Shown here: positions 6,843 to 15,481 of the stretch, in pieces
Numbering within the stretch: position 1 is the stretch's first letter
How the letters are laid out: the number at the start of each line of letters is the position of its first letter
Source: a virus
IMG/VR virus record: IMGVR_UViG_3300020195_000047
Location: 1-45,077 of that record
Direction: 5' to 3' (one strand)
DNA length: 45,077 bases
Program-made: the position numbers and the translations under genes
Notes under the pieces: generated by a model
Told to the model about the DNA's origin: nothing
The model's input: only the letters and a program-made list of their open reading frames with translations
The model's database searches: none

Positions 6843-7325
6843 CTATTCGCGGTAGTAGCCTTCAAGGAACACGTCGAACTCGCCAGCCGTGATGGTGGCG
6901 GTGGCGACCTTGACCGTCAGCAGACCGGCGACAGTCACAACAACTGCCGTAGCTGCCGAGCCAACCGGGATGATCGCGGCCTTCTCGTTAGCCAAGTCCA
7001 GGGCACCCTTGAGGGTGCCCGAGGTGAACTCGGCTCCGGCTGCGACGCCGATGTCCATGGCCACGGCTCCAGCGGAGGTGACGGCAGTCTTACAGACCAC
7101 GATGCCGTTGTTCACGATCAAGCCTGCGGGCAGGGTGATGGTATCGCCATTCACGTCCTTCAAGTTGATCGTGCTGATGGCGCCGCCATCACGCGAGAAC
7201 TTGTAGTTGCCGCGAATGAGAACCTTGCGGGACACAAGCAGATCGCCGAGAACGCCTTCCTGAGGGAGGATGGTGCCAACACCTGCGTTAAGCTGTTTCT
7301 GGAGAGCTTTAGATACAACGTCCAT
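6843..7325 (-). CDS. Capsid-associated structural protein
   Basis: This 160-residue beta-rich protein lies just downstream of the major capsid gene and just before the terminator, a typical position for a decoration or head-completion protein. It is rich in Val, Ala and Gly. AAGGAAG precedes the ATG. The assignment rests on position and composition. Confidence 0.55.
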   Translation of the reverse strand: MDVVSKALQKQLNAGVGTILPQEGVLGDLLVSRKVLIRGNYKFSRDGGAISTINLKDVNGDTITLPAGLIVNNGIVVCKTAVTSAGAVAMDIGVAAGAEFTSGTLKGALDLANEKAAIIPVGSAATAVVVTVAGLLTVKVATATITAGEFDVFLEGYYRE

Positions 7326-7342
7326 TTTTATTCTTCCTTTTC

Positions 7343-8593
7343 TTATGCGTAGCTGATGCCGTACATGATGCCGCAGTACGAAGGACGGTTCAACACGAAC
7401 TCACCGAAGAGATACATATCCAGGATGTACTGGTAGCCGCTTTCGCCACGGATTTTGTAGTATTCCGATCCGGTGTCGGGATCTTTGACCTTGCGGAACA
7501 TACCGTTCGAGTGGAACTTGAGGGCACGCCAGTCGATGAGCATGATGACGTCGTCGTCAACTTCTTGGACGCCAACCACCGTAAGGCGGCCTTTGACTCC
7601 CACGACTTCGATGGAGGTCCAGCCGTAAATCTCGGCCTTCTCGGTCGTCGGAGTGGTCTTGTAGGCACCCTTCGAGTTCTCGATGAGCTTCATGACCGTA
7701 CCAAGGTTCTTGTAGCTCATGATGGCTTCGCTGGGGTTGCCCTTGCCGTAGCGGCGGCAATCCGTGTAGGCGTCGAAGAGTTCCGACAACAGGTTGACAG
7801 CAGTGACCGCAGCGCCGTCGACGTTGATCGACTGGAGGTAGGGGTAAAGCGTCTTGGTCTGGCCGTAGAGGGCCGCAGTGCCGCCGTTTGCAAACGACAG
7901 GAGCGACTCACGCAGCGAGATGAAGCTGTTGGTCTTGGCGCCGGGGATGTACGCCTTGGCCTTGTCAGCCACGAGGTAGGCAGACAGGTCCAAAGCAGTC
8001 ACACCACCGCGAGTCGTCACGATCAGTGCCGTGAGGACGCCGGGGTTCATGTTGATCGCGGAAACGTAGCCAGAGATCGTGGGCTGCGTGTCCGAGCCGA
8101 ACTCCAGCTCTTGGCCGATGTCCAGGCGGTCGGGGCGGTCCAGCGTGGTGATACCAGAGGCGAGGCCGTTAGAGGTCAGAACGGCAACGTGAGCGCCGTT
8201 CAGCAAGTTGATCGAGACGTTGTCACGCATACGCTCGGTGAAGTCTTCCACAACCTGAGGCAAGAGCTTCAGGAAGGACTTCTCGTTAACCTTGCCGTCT
8301 TGTTCGATAAGATCGCGCTGGTTAAAGATCATCGCGCCCCAGACTTCCTTGGGCGCAGTGATCTCACCGCGCACGAACTTGTCTTGGGCGATGTTGTTGG
8401 AGGCGGTGAGGCCACCAAACTTCATCGAAGAAGCTCCAGCAGCTTTGAACGGGACAGGCAGGACGCCGCCCTTCCAGCCGTCGTCTTTTTCGATCTTGTT
8501 GAACAGGTAGTTCTTTTTGACCATTTCTTCTTTGAGCAGGTCGTAGGTCAAGTACTCGTTGAGCATGTCCTGAAAAGTACGTAAAGTTGCCAT
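7343..8593 (-). CDS. Major capsid protein
   Basis: This 416-residue protein lies directly after the scaffold gene and before a decoration-type gene, the normal capsid order. The N-terminus is helical (TFQDMLNEYLTYDLLKEEM), followed by an extended loop-like region. The C-terminal half contains segments typical of HK97-fold capsids, such as EAIMSYKNLGTVMKLIENS and FVLNRPSYCGIMYG. GGGAGGGG is a strong ribosome site, in keeping with high expression. The identification comes from context and general resemblance, without alignment. Confidence 0.8.
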   Translation of the reverse strand: MATLRTFQDMLNEYLTYDLLKEEMVKKNYLFNKIEKDDGWKGGVLPVPFKAAGASSMKFGGLTASNNIAQDKFVRGEITAPKEVWGAMIFNQRDLIEQDGKVNEKSFLKLLPQVVEDFTERMRDNVSINLLNGAHVAVLTSNGLASGITTLDRPDRLDIGQELEFGSDTQPTISGYVSAINMNPGVLTALIVTTRGGVTALDLSAYLVADKAKAYIPGAKTNSFISLRESLLSFANGGTAALYGQTKTLYPYLQSINVDGAAVTAVNLLSELFDAYTDCRRYGKGNPSEAIMSYKNLGTVMKLIENSKGAYKTTPTTEKAEIYGWTSIEVVGVKGRLTVVGVQEVDDDVIMLIDWRALKFHSNGMFRKVKDPDTGSEYYKIRGESGYQYILDMYLFGEFVLNRPSYCGIMYGISYA

Positions 8594-8621
8594 TTTTTAA
8601 TCCCCTCCCAGGGTGGTTTCG

Positions 8622-9548
8622 TCAGTCCATTGAGGCTGCGAGACGCTTAATATCATCAAGTGTGCGAACGGCTTGTTTTGCCGGAGAGCCCGATTTCCCA
8701 GTTAGATTAGGGATGACCTTAGGTAAACCAGCACTAGCGGGCGCCGAAGGAGCCGCAACTTTGAGCCGAGAAACCACAGGCTGTACCTTCTCAATCGCCT
8801 TCTTGATGGCCTCTTCTGCGGAGAGGTCTACATTAAGACGCTGGAACTCTGACAGTCCGATCTCTTTCACCTGCCGTTCAAACGCCCCGGCCCCATACAT
8901 GGAGTCCCAGGTGTCTACGAACTCTTTAACCTCTGGCTTTGCGAGCCCTTGGCTCAACTCAAAGCTCCTTTGTGAGGCGGCGTATGAGTTGCGTTCGGTC
9001 ACTAGCAGGTCGTTGGCTTCCCTGAGGCTTGCGGCTTCGAGTTTTGCCTTCTGTCTTTCACTGTAAACAGCTTTTTGCTCCGGGGGAAGCTCTGACATCT
9101 GAATTTTTTGCGCCACCCACTCCAAAATTTTGACTTCTGGAATCTTCATCAGACTAAAGACCGCATCCATATCGTTGGCCTGATAAGCCTGGCCAATCTT
9201 CTGGATCGACTGCACCAGCGGCTCGTACTGCTCGCGGATCATCTGATCCTTCTCAGAGTCCCGGCGCTTGTACTCCTCCATGCCGTAAGCTTTCTCGTAA
9301 AGCTCACGCACCTGCTTCTCCGTCTTCTCGTCCTTGATGAAGGGACGGAAAGCAGAGTCGATCTCGTACTCCTTGCCAAAGCTCTTAACCTTCAGCGAGC
9401 TGGGAGTGTAGGGCGCGGGATCGCCCTCGGGCTCGGGAGCCTCAGTGGGCTCGGCAGGAGCATCGGGCTCCTCCTTCTTCTCGGGCTCCGGGGTGGCAGT
9501 CTCCAAGAATGGGCTCGTGCCTTCGTCGCCGTCGTTCTCAATGTCCAT
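8622..9548 (-). CDS. Capsid scaffolding protein
   Basis: This 308-residue protein has an N-terminal 50 residues that are very acidic and Pro-rich (EPEKKEEPDAPAEPTEAPEP), then a long charged helical region and a basic C-terminus (LDDIKRLAASMD). This composition and the position between portal and major capsid fit a scaffold that is expelled or degraded during maturation. CAGGAG lies just upstream of the ATG. Confidence 0.75.
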   Translation of the reverse strand: MDIENDGDEGTSPFLETATPEPEKKEEPDAPAEPTEAPEPEGDPAPYTPSSLKVKSFGKEYEIDSAFRPFIKDEKTEKQVRELYEKAYGMEEYKRRDSEKDQMIREQYEPLVQSIQKIGQAYQANDMDAVFSLMKIPEVKILEWVAQKIQMSELPPEQKAVYSERQKAKLEAASLREANDLLVTERNSYAASQRSFELSQGLAKPEVKEFVDTWDSMYGAGAFERQVKEIGLSEFQRLNVDLSAEEAIKKAIEKVQPVVSRLKVAAPSAPASAGLPKVIPNLTGKSGSPAKQAVRTLDDIKRLAASMD

Positions 9549-9634
9549 ATCAGTTCTCCTGCGCGAGGCTCTGGCCCACCGTCGCGCCTAATCCCCCCAA
9601 GCAAGAGCGCCTAGGGGTCGCCAGACCATTTAAA
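9549..9634 (-). other. Structured 86-base gap between portal and scaffold genes
   Basis: On the minus strand the gap holds an inverted repeat TCTGGC/GCCAGA, an inner CCCC/GGGG pairing and two copies of TTAGGCGC/CTAGGCGC. The portal stop is followed at once by TTTAAAT (the motif described under the dispersed palindrome). It may be an mRNA structure that separates portal from scaffold/capsid expression. No T-tract is present. Confidence 0.35.
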
Positions 9635-11800
9635 CTACCCCTGCTCACCAACCGGGGGCTGCTGCTGCTGCGGAGGGCCGGGCATCTGCCCCTGCGTCTC
9701 GGGAGTCATTTTATTCAACTCAGCCTGCATAAACCCTTGGTCCTGGAGCTTCTGGTACAGCCAATAGACCGAGTCCTGCGGAAGCCGCAGACGCTTGGTC
9801 TTTGACGGATCTTCGTCAGAGGGAGACGGAATCCAGGCTCCAGCGTCGATGAGAGCGCCGGACGCAGGGATAAGCCCCGCATTGTCACGCAGCGTGCGCT
9901 GACGAAGCTCCTCAGCAAGCTCCAAACGCTCGCCCTTCTGCATCGAGTAGTTCTTCTGAATGTGGGGATGCAGGTTCGCGAAGTCGCTCTCGAGCATACG
10001 GAACGAGAGACGCGACACGATGTAGGTCTGCGGCTCCTCAGGGTTGACCTGAGGCATCTCTCCGCGATCCAAGGCCAGGATCAGGTTCTTGGCGATAGTC
10101 GAGTTCATCGTCAGATCAGAGAACGCATCCTTGGCGTCGGCATACGGCATATTCTTGATAATCATGCCGATGTCTTCGCGTGAGAGCTGCTGACCTGCGT
10201 ACTGCATGAGGTGGTTCATGGTGAGCTGCTTGCCCATCAGCGTCTCAACATCGTCCGACAGCGCCTCGATGTTGATCTCAACGTCCAGATCGCGTGTGTT
10301 CTTGAACTCGCTGATGTTGATGCGCTCCTTGCTGCCAACGGCCAACACAACCGTGTCTTCCGACAGGTAGAGCTTGGCCATCTTAAGATAGAGGCGGCAG
10401 GTGCGCTGAAGGAAGCCCTCAAACCGCTTGATGTGGCGCTTGAAGATCTTCTTCTGAGACGCCGACTTGAACAGCAGGGCGTAGGGCTCGATCTGCCCGT
10501 TGGGCGCAGCGGCCGAGTCCTCCTGCATCATGGCGACCTGGTACATCTCGGTGATCTGCGACTGCATGTACTCAAGGTACTGAGAGCCAGAGCGGCCAGC
10601 CAGGATCGTGGGAGCCTGGGCGCCCTGCACGTTCACACCGCGCACGCCAGGCACCTGTCCACCAGATGTCAGCTTGCTGCCGTTGAACATGATGAGCTTA
10701 TCGTCACCAAGGGTCATCTGATGCTCTGCGATCTTAGAGGCGCAGCGGTTGATCTCAATCTGATAGGGGCGAAGCTGCTTCACGATCCCACGACCACGGG
10801 CGCTGGTCTGGATGCGGTCGAAGACCTCCATCTCAAGCGGGAAAAGGCCACCAGGCAGAACGCCCTCGTCCAAAATGCCCGTCTCAGTCGTGATGAAGTA
10901 GTAACCCTCGGGGTACTCGTAGCTGGGACGGAAGTACCACTTACGAATCAGGCACTCGTTCTTGTCGGACTTGCGATACCCACCTTGGACGTTGTCAAAC
11001 ACGAGGAAAGTACGATCCGCCGTCTCGGTGATCATCTTCTCCTTATCCTCGCCAGAGAACATCTGCTTGAGCTGGGGCACGGGAACCATCTCACGGATGG
11101 CGTACCAGGGTGAGTGCTTCAGGTTCTTGCACTCAGGCGCACGGAAGGCGTTGAAGCCGTGAACCTCTTTAAACTTAATGGCGCCAGCGAAGACAGGCTT
11201 CAGCTTGTCAGGAACAGGCTTAGTCTCGTCATCCACCTCAACCTGCTGCATGACCATAGAGAGGGTCGCAGGGTCGAAGGTAGGCTGCTCCTGCATCATC
11301 TTCTCGAAGATGGGGGCCTCCGTCTCAGGATCTAGCGCCTGCTCGTAGCCAACGAGGGCACCGCCTTGAGGATCGAAGTAGCACTCCGTCCAGACCTCGC
11401 TGATACCCACGAAGTCGTCTGCCCAGGACGAAACCTGGTCATCGTAGTCGAGCTTCTTCTTGGCATCCTGCCAAACGGCGTTGCACAGCTCTGCCGACTT
11501 ACGATCTCCGCTCTCCGCCTCATTATGGGGAGCAGCCTTCACTCCAGGAGCGTAGGTCATGATGTTATTGACGTAGGTCTTGGTAATGCGGCCAATATGG
11601 TTCTTCGTCAGCCGGATTTTCACGTCCTGCGAGAGATCCTTTGAGGTGCGAACGCGGTCGTAGAAGCGGTCGTTGGCACGGGCGTAGTGTTCGCCCGCAA
11701 TCAACAGCAAGCTAGAGCGCATATCGGCAAAAGTCGCCTTATCTACGCCCTCAGCCTCCATTGCCCACTGATTCAAGGTCGTAATCGTGGGCTTACTCAC
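9635..11800 (-). CDS. Portal protein
   Basis: This 721-residue protein forms the dodecameric DNA channel at the capsid vertex. The size, the position between terminase and scaffold, and segments such as TKNHIGRITKTYVNNIMTYA and PYQIEINRCASKIAEHQ match large podovirus portals. A Gln/Pro-rich C-terminal tail follows a helical barrel-like region. The GTG start overlaps the upstream stop (GTGA). Prediction is from length, motifs and synteny. Confidence 0.85.
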   Translation of the reverse strand: MSKPTITTLNQWAMEAEGVDKATFADMRSSLLLIAGEHYARANDRFYDRVRTSKDLSQDVKIRLTKNHIGRITKTYVNNIMTYAPGVKAAPHNEAESGDRKSAELCNAVWQDAKKKLDYDDQVSSWADDFVGISEVWTECYFDPQGGALVGYEQALDPETEAPIFEKMMQEQPTFDPATLSMVMQQVEVDDETKPVPDKLKPVFAGAIKFKEVHGFNAFRAPECKNLKHSPWYAIREMVPVPQLKQMFSGEDKEKMITETADRTFLVFDNVQGGYRKSDKNECLIRKWYFRPSYEYPEGYYFITTETGILDEGVLPGGLFPLEMEVFDRIQTSARGRGIVKQLRPYQIEINRCASKIAEHQMTLGDDKLIMFNGSKLTSGGQVPGVRGVNVQGAQAPTILAGRSGSQYLEYMQSQITEMYQVAMMQEDSAAAPNGQIEPYALLFKSASQKKIFKRHIKRFEGFLQRTCRLYLKMAKLYLSEDTVVLAVGSKERINISEFKNTRDLDVEINIEALSDDVETLMGKQLTMNHLMQYAGQQLSREDIGMIIKNMPYADAKDAFSDLTMNSTIAKNLILALDRGEMPQVNPEEPQTYIVSRLSFRMLESDFANLHPHIQKNYSMQKGERLELAEELRQRTLRDNAGLIPASGALIDAGAWIPSPSDEDPSKTKRLRLPQDSVYWLYQKLQDQGFMQAELNKMTPETQGQMPGPPQQQQPPVGEQG

Positions 11801-11991
11801 TTCTGACCTTTCTGCTTAGCCTTGTCGTCCTTGATCCGCTCTGAGATGGGCTTGTCGAGCTTGCGCATCTCCCTATACAGGCGAGCCTCCGCACGCTTCT
11901 GCCGCTCCTTCTCCAGGAGTCCCCCCATGGACTTACCTACAGGCTTAAGCTTCACTGGTTGTCCCCATTTCGTGCGTCCCCACGCCCTCAC
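11797..11991 (-). CDS. Small basic hypothetical protein
   Basis: This frame encodes 64 residues from a GTG at 11991, or 52 from the GTG at 11955. It is very basic and helical (KERQKRAEARLYREMRKLDK). It overlaps the upstream gene by 47 bases with the longer start, so the shorter start is attractive. It lies between the tRNA-like region and portal. Its function is unknown. Confidence 0.5.
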   Translation of the reverse strand: MRAWGRTKWGQPVKLKPVGKSMGGLLEKERQKRAEARLYREMRKLDKPISERIKDDKAKQKGQK

Positions 11992-12247
11992 TGGCCAACA
12001 TTTGCTCGTAACGCAGCGGATCTGAGATCATCAGCTCCGCCATACGCTGTTCTTTGACGTTCTCGTCGTCCAAAGCGTCCACTTCTTGGTCCATATCGCC
12101 ATCTAGCGGCGCCGATAGGGCGACAATTGGGGTAGGAGCCACAAAGCTCACCTCAAAGTCACCAAGTTTAAACGATGTCACACCAGATCGGCCAGCCGCC
12201 TCAATAAGTGCGACCAGATCGGCCGTTTGCTTCGTTGCCATCAGCAT
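11945..12247 (-). CDS. Hypothetical protein between terminase/tRNA and portal
   Basis: This frame encodes 100 residues, or 98 from the ATG at 12241 (MATKQTADLVALIEAAG). The C-terminal half is acidic (DENVKEQRMAELM). No good ribosome site is seen, and the upstream 47 bases separate it from the tRNA-like gene. No family is recognised. Confidence 0.55.
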   Translation of the reverse strand: MLMATKQTADLVALIEAAGRSGVTSFKLGDFEVSFVAPTPIVALSAPLDGDMDQEVDALDDENVKEQRMAELMISDPLRYEQMLASEGVGTHEMGTTSEA

Positions 12248-12294
12248 CTATTATTGTCACAGAACCCGCCGAAACGGTAGTGGCGACGTTTAAA

Positions 12295-12371
12295 TGGCGC
12301 AGAAGATAGGATTCAAACCTATGACCTTCGGCAACTTACTCCCGACGCTCTAATCCCTGAGCTACCCCTGC
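12295..12371 (-). tRNA. tRNA-like gene with irregular anticodon arm
   Basis: This 77-base cloverleaf has a 7-bp acceptor stem (GCAGGGG/CTTCTGC with two G-U pairs), a D arm GCTC...GAGC, a T arm ATAGG-TTTGAAT-CCTAT, a 5-base variable loop and an encoded CCA. The anticodon arm is 18 bases instead of 17 (TCGG...CCGA around GAGTAAGTTG), so the loop is enlarged or a base is bulged. No normal U33-anticodon-R37 pattern results; UAA or AAG are the possible readings. The T loop also lacks the usual C56. Its first base is the last base of the terminase stop codon. It may be an aberrant, specialised or decayed tRNA. Confidence 0.65.
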
Positions 12372-13705
12372 TAATACTGACTGGACCAGTAGTATAGCTC
12401 ACTATCCACGTCGTCCCGCGCCTCAAGATCGTCGCTCTTGTCAACCGGCAGCCCCCTGCGGAGGTTGTTCTCATCCTCAGACGGGGTGGGCGTGGCTGGC
12501 TCCGCCTCCTCCGGCAGCGCCTTAGTGATGTACTCCATGTCCCACGGGATCTTGGTGGTGGCGTAGCGGCACGAGGCGTCGATCAAGTCATCCTTAGCCG
12601 ACTTCTTGTTGGTCGACTTGAGCAGCCCCTCCAACTCGCGTGCCAGCTTCTCCGTGTCGCCCGAGTTGTCGTATATCTTCAGCGCGTTGTTCTTAAACAG
12701 CGTATTGACGGTCGCCTCGCCAACCTCATGACTCTTCTCAGCCGGTGCGAACGGCAGACCAAGGCGCTGAGCAATCGTCCCTAGGTCCTTCGCCGCCCAA
12801 TCGAAGAAGGCGGTGATCATCGTCAGCCCATGCGTCATCTGGATGTACTTGCGAATCACATCATCGGCAGTCGTCAGCTCCCCATCACCCCGCCACGTCT
12901 TAACGATACGAGCGCGTCTGAAGTTAGGACAGACCGCCAAGATCCCAATGGCCGAGGGGTGAGAGGTCTTGCTCGTCTCATCTCCCCCGCCCCCGTAATC
13001 AACGCCCGCATAGTAGAGCCAACTCCTCGGCACGGGGTGCCCCTTGATGATGTGCTGGCTGCGCACGAAGGTGGGGTACTTGAGGCCACTGTCGACCACG
13101 AACCTGCCGTAGACCCGACGCTGAATCTCAGCCTCAGTAGAGAGACGACGCTTCATCCTCTCAATCTTGAACTCTGGCCATAGGCCAGCGCTGCCGTCCT
13201 CAAAGAACTGACAGTCGTACATACTGATCTGCATGATCTCTACGTCGTCTTCAAGCCACTGCGTCCGGTCCTCTACGATCTCGCGCCACTCCGGCTGCCC
13301 AAGCGTCGCCGTGAACACGAAACTCATGTAGCCATCCTGCGCCTCACACCGCAGAGCCAACTCAGGATAGAGGTGAAACGGCAGCTCTTCATCGCAATGA
13401 AGCAACGCCAAGCTCCCAGCCTGAAGGTTCGAGGCATCCTGCGAATACGTGCGGAACTCAAGCGTGAACCCGTTGTTGAACACAACAGCGGCGATCCGCC
13501 CGTTAGAATATTGCTCGGCCCAACCGTGCTGGGGGCTGCTCTTAAACTCCCCCTGTGGGAGCAAGGGCATCCACTTGTCCTCGAACTCCGCAGTTGAGGT
13601 CTTGCTATCCGGGTAGACAAACCCACCCCCGGGTGGGCTTGCCACCCCGTGAGTGCAGACCAGGCCACCTCTCGGCCCACCTGTCCGTGTCGGTGATAAA
13701 GTCAA
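12371..13705 (-). CDS. terL: Terminase large subunit, C-terminal frame (ATPase end plus nuclease)
   Basis: This frame carries the terminase from about base 13620 onward; the stretch from there up to 13705 is not terminase-like and is just the open part of the frame. Visible elements are VYPDSKTSTAEFEDKW, a Walker-B-like segment LLHCDEELPF, and the RNase H-like nuclease start YYAGVDYGGGGDE. It matches the frame at 13605-13913 if one base is skipped at TTT, 13619-13621: the joined protein then reads KPTRGWV-VYPDSKT, as in related terminases. Joined length is about 513 residues, normal for the family. The shift could be a real +1 frameshift, a mutation or a sequencing error beside a GC-rich hairpin. 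Confidence 0.85.
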   Translation of the reverse strand: MTLSPTRTGGPRGGLVCTHGVASPPGGGFVYPDSKTSTAEFEDKWMPLLPQGEFKSSPQHGWAEQYSNGRIAAVVFNNGFTLEFRTYSQDASNLQAGSLALLHCDEELPFHLYPELALRCEAQDGYMSFVFTATLGQPEWREIVEDRTQWLEDDVEIMQISMYDCQFFEDGSAGLWPEFKIERMKRRLSTEAEIQRRVYGRFVVDSGLKYPTFVRSQHIIKGHPVPRSWLYYAGVDYGGGGDETSKTSHPSAIGILAVCPNFRRARIVKTWRGDGELTTADDVIRKYIQMTHGLTMITAFFDWAAKDLGTIAQRLGLPFAPAEKSHEVGEATVNTLFKNNALKIYDNSGDTEKLARELEGLLKSTNKKSAKDDLIDASCRYATTKIPWDMEYITKALPEEAEPATPTPSEDENNLRRGLPVDKSDDLEARDDVDSELYYWSSQY

Positions 13706-13913
13706 TAACCCGCTTCGCTCCCGATGTCGACTTCCCCGTTTGGTTAGCAGCCGTGCATATCAACCTGTGCGCGTTCGAGTCAATGAGCTTACGCGACCAA
13801 GCGTACTCCTTGTCCCTGTGCTTGTGCGGCAGTCCAACTCGGAGCCTCTCCCGCTGCTCCAGGTGCGCTAGCTTCTCAAGTTTAAGGCTTACAAGTTCAG
13901 AATTGTTGTCCAT
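13605..13913 (-). CDS. terL: Terminase large subunit, N-terminal frame (Walker A)
   Basis: This 102-residue frame has the ATPase P-loop CTAANQTGKST at about residues 53-63, preceded by the helical adenine-binding region typical of large terminases. It runs into KPTRGWVCLPG and stops at TAG. Homology continues in the +1 frame (12371-13705). The shift point lies directly after a perfect CCCACCC/GGGTGGG hairpin at about 13622-13637. Alone, this fragment could not package DNA. The ATG at 13913 abuts the stop of the upstream gene. Confidence 0.85.
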   Translation of the reverse strand: MDNNSELVSLKLEKLAHLEQRERLRVGLPHKHRDKEYAWSRKLIDSNAHRLICTAANQTGKSTSGAKRVIDFITDTDRWAERWPGLHSRGGKPTRGWVCLPG

Positions 13914-14666
13914 TTAATCCCCCAATACCGGCACCAGCAAGCTCGTCGCACCAAGCCCCGGCACATACACCTCAGGAGGAGTGCTGGCGCGATGCGTGTG
14001 CGCATCAATCACACCAATCGCATGGTCAATCACACCCTTCTCCTCCAACTCCTTGATACGCCTATCAATATCCTCAATGCTCTTAGGCGTAGCAATCGAG
14101 TGCAAATCCTTCGCACTCTGAATCACATGCAAGTTCTTGCTCACGATGCCCCCATTCTTACGCATATCAAGGAACGCAACCGCCTTCAGCAACAGCTCCG
14201 CCGCCTTATGGTCCAACGTCTCATAACTCTTGCCATCGCTATCATACTTGATCGTCATCAGGTTCGCCCCCAAGATGTCGCGCCTAACACGCTGGAGGCC
14301 AAACAACAGCGCCTCATCCAAAAAGCTCTCATAAGTGCCAGGGGGGATCATCAGCCAAGCCATGGCGTGCTTGCGATCAAGCATCGACAACACCCTAGAG
14401 GCTGGCATCCCAACCCTCGAAGCAATGTTGCCCATGTTAATAGGCCTCATGCCACCCTGCGCTAGATCGTACTCCCTCCAAAACTCGTTGCGGATGCGTC
14501 CCAAAAGGGGATCAGGGTACTTGCCGTACTCCGCCACGTAATCGTCTTCAGACTTACCAAAGTCCTCCTGCGTCACATGACTGTCCATCAGCCTGCGAAG
14601 GTCCATCGGACACAAGTTGTAGAGGCTCTTGGGATCAGTCTTGGAGAGGGGAGTCATGGTGGTCAT
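13914..14666 (-). CDS. Candidate terminase small subunit
   Basis: This 250-residue protein lies directly upstream of the large terminase. It has a helix-turn-helix-like segment (NMGNIASRVGMPASRVLSML) and a helical C-terminal part (SIEDIDRRIKELEEKGV). Small terminases bind the packaging site through HTH domains and usually sit in this position, but are normally shorter. The call is positional. Its start overlaps the end of the HNH gene (ATGA). Confidence 0.5.
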   Translation of the reverse strand: MTTMTPLSKTDPKSLYNLCPMDLRRLMDSHVTQEDFGKSEDDYVAEYGKYPDPLLGRIRNEFWREYDLAQGGMRPINMGNIASRVGMPASRVLSMLDRKHAMAWLMIPPGTYESFLDEALLFGLQRVRRDILGANLMTIKYDSDGKSYETLDHKAAELLLKAVAFLDMRKNGGIVSKNLHVIQSAKDLHSIATPKSIEDIDRRIKELEEKGVIDHAIGVIDAHTHRASTPPEVYVPGLGATSLLVPVLGD

Positions 14667-15481
14667 GAGTTTATCCTATCGACTTTAAGGTAGTCCGCTA
14701 TTCTTAGCGCCGCTTCTTCGCGTGTTTTATACAGGCCGAGGTACTTGGGCTTGCCAATACCAGACAAGCTTTTCGGCACAACGGCTGTAAACCCATAAAC
14801 GCCACTGCTGCTTATCCCAGACGGAACAAACTTAGGCTTGATCGCCTTTTCCGGCTTGATCGCCTTGGGGAGCAACCTCTTAAGTTCTTTCGCTTCCATT
14901 AAAGAGACACGCGCCTCTATCTCACGAGCCTCTCTTCCCTCCGCCTCTACACGGTTTTGTTGCTTTAAAAACTCTATCGCAACTCTCCGCTCTTCTCTAA
15001 ACTTCTTAGGGTCAGAGCAGAAGCTAAACACAGCAGCCCCAGCCTCTTCGGCGGTGTCAAAGATCCCCAAGGAATGGGACGTTCCCTTGTATTTTAAATA
15101 CTGCTTAGGAGCCACGGCAGCGTACTTTTTTAAAGTGGCCATTACATGAACCCCAATGGGGTGGCCGTCTCTATGCTTTTGAGTGTTTTGAGAGTTCTCA
15201 GAAGGAGTGGCCTCCCTAAGGTTCACCCACCTATTATCGGCCCTGTCCCCATTAATGTGGTCCATCATCCCCACTGGAAAGCGACCGTTCATTAAGACAA
15301 AGGCCAAACGATGCAAAGAAGCTTGCCTTTCTACCCCAAGGAATCTCATCTTAACCCTTAGATACCCATGCGCGTCTTTCGACCCTATAGATTCGCCAGT
15401 CGCCAAACTAGTGACTACCCCTGTCTCTGGGTCGTACTTGTAGTTTATTTTAATTCTGTCTTCTATTTTGTTTTTTTCCAC
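14663..15481 (-). CDS. HNH homing endonuclease with AP2-like domain
   Basis: This is a 272-residue protein. Residues about 55-100 form an HNH_3-type site: LHRLAFVLMNGRFPVG, MMDHINGDRADNRWVNLREA, TPSENSQN. The C-terminus has an AP2/integrase-like DNA-binding pattern (SSGVYGFTAVVP...YLGLYKTREEAA). Free-standing enzymes of this type spread by cutting alleles that lack them, and often sit beside terminase genes. The GTG start lies about where transcription from the promoter at 15489-15518 would begin, so the mRNA may be nearly leaderless. It is likely selfish, with no essential phage role. Confidence 0.85.
   Translation of the reverse strand: MEKNKIEDRIKINYKYDPETGVVTSLATGESIGSKDAHGYLRVKMRFLGVERQASLHRLAFVLMNGRFPVGMMDHINGDRADNRWVNLREATPSENSQNTQKHRDGHPIGVHVMATLKKYAAVAPKQYLKYKGTSHSLGIFDTAEEAGAAVFSFCSDPKKFREERRVAIEFLKQQNRVEAEGREAREIEARVSLMEAKELKRLLPKAIKPEKAIKPKFVPSGISSSGVYGFTAVVPKSLSGIGKPKYLGLYKTREEAALRIADYLKVDRINS

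Noticed and set aside
7511-8584. Long open frame opposite the major capsid gene
   Set aside because: It is a mirror of the capsid codon usage, with Val/Asp/Arg bias and no motif; the capsid gene on the other strand is well supported.
10211-11113. 300-codon frame opposite the portal gene
   Set aside because: Composition is that of an antisense frame and it has no ribosome site; the portal frame is convincing.
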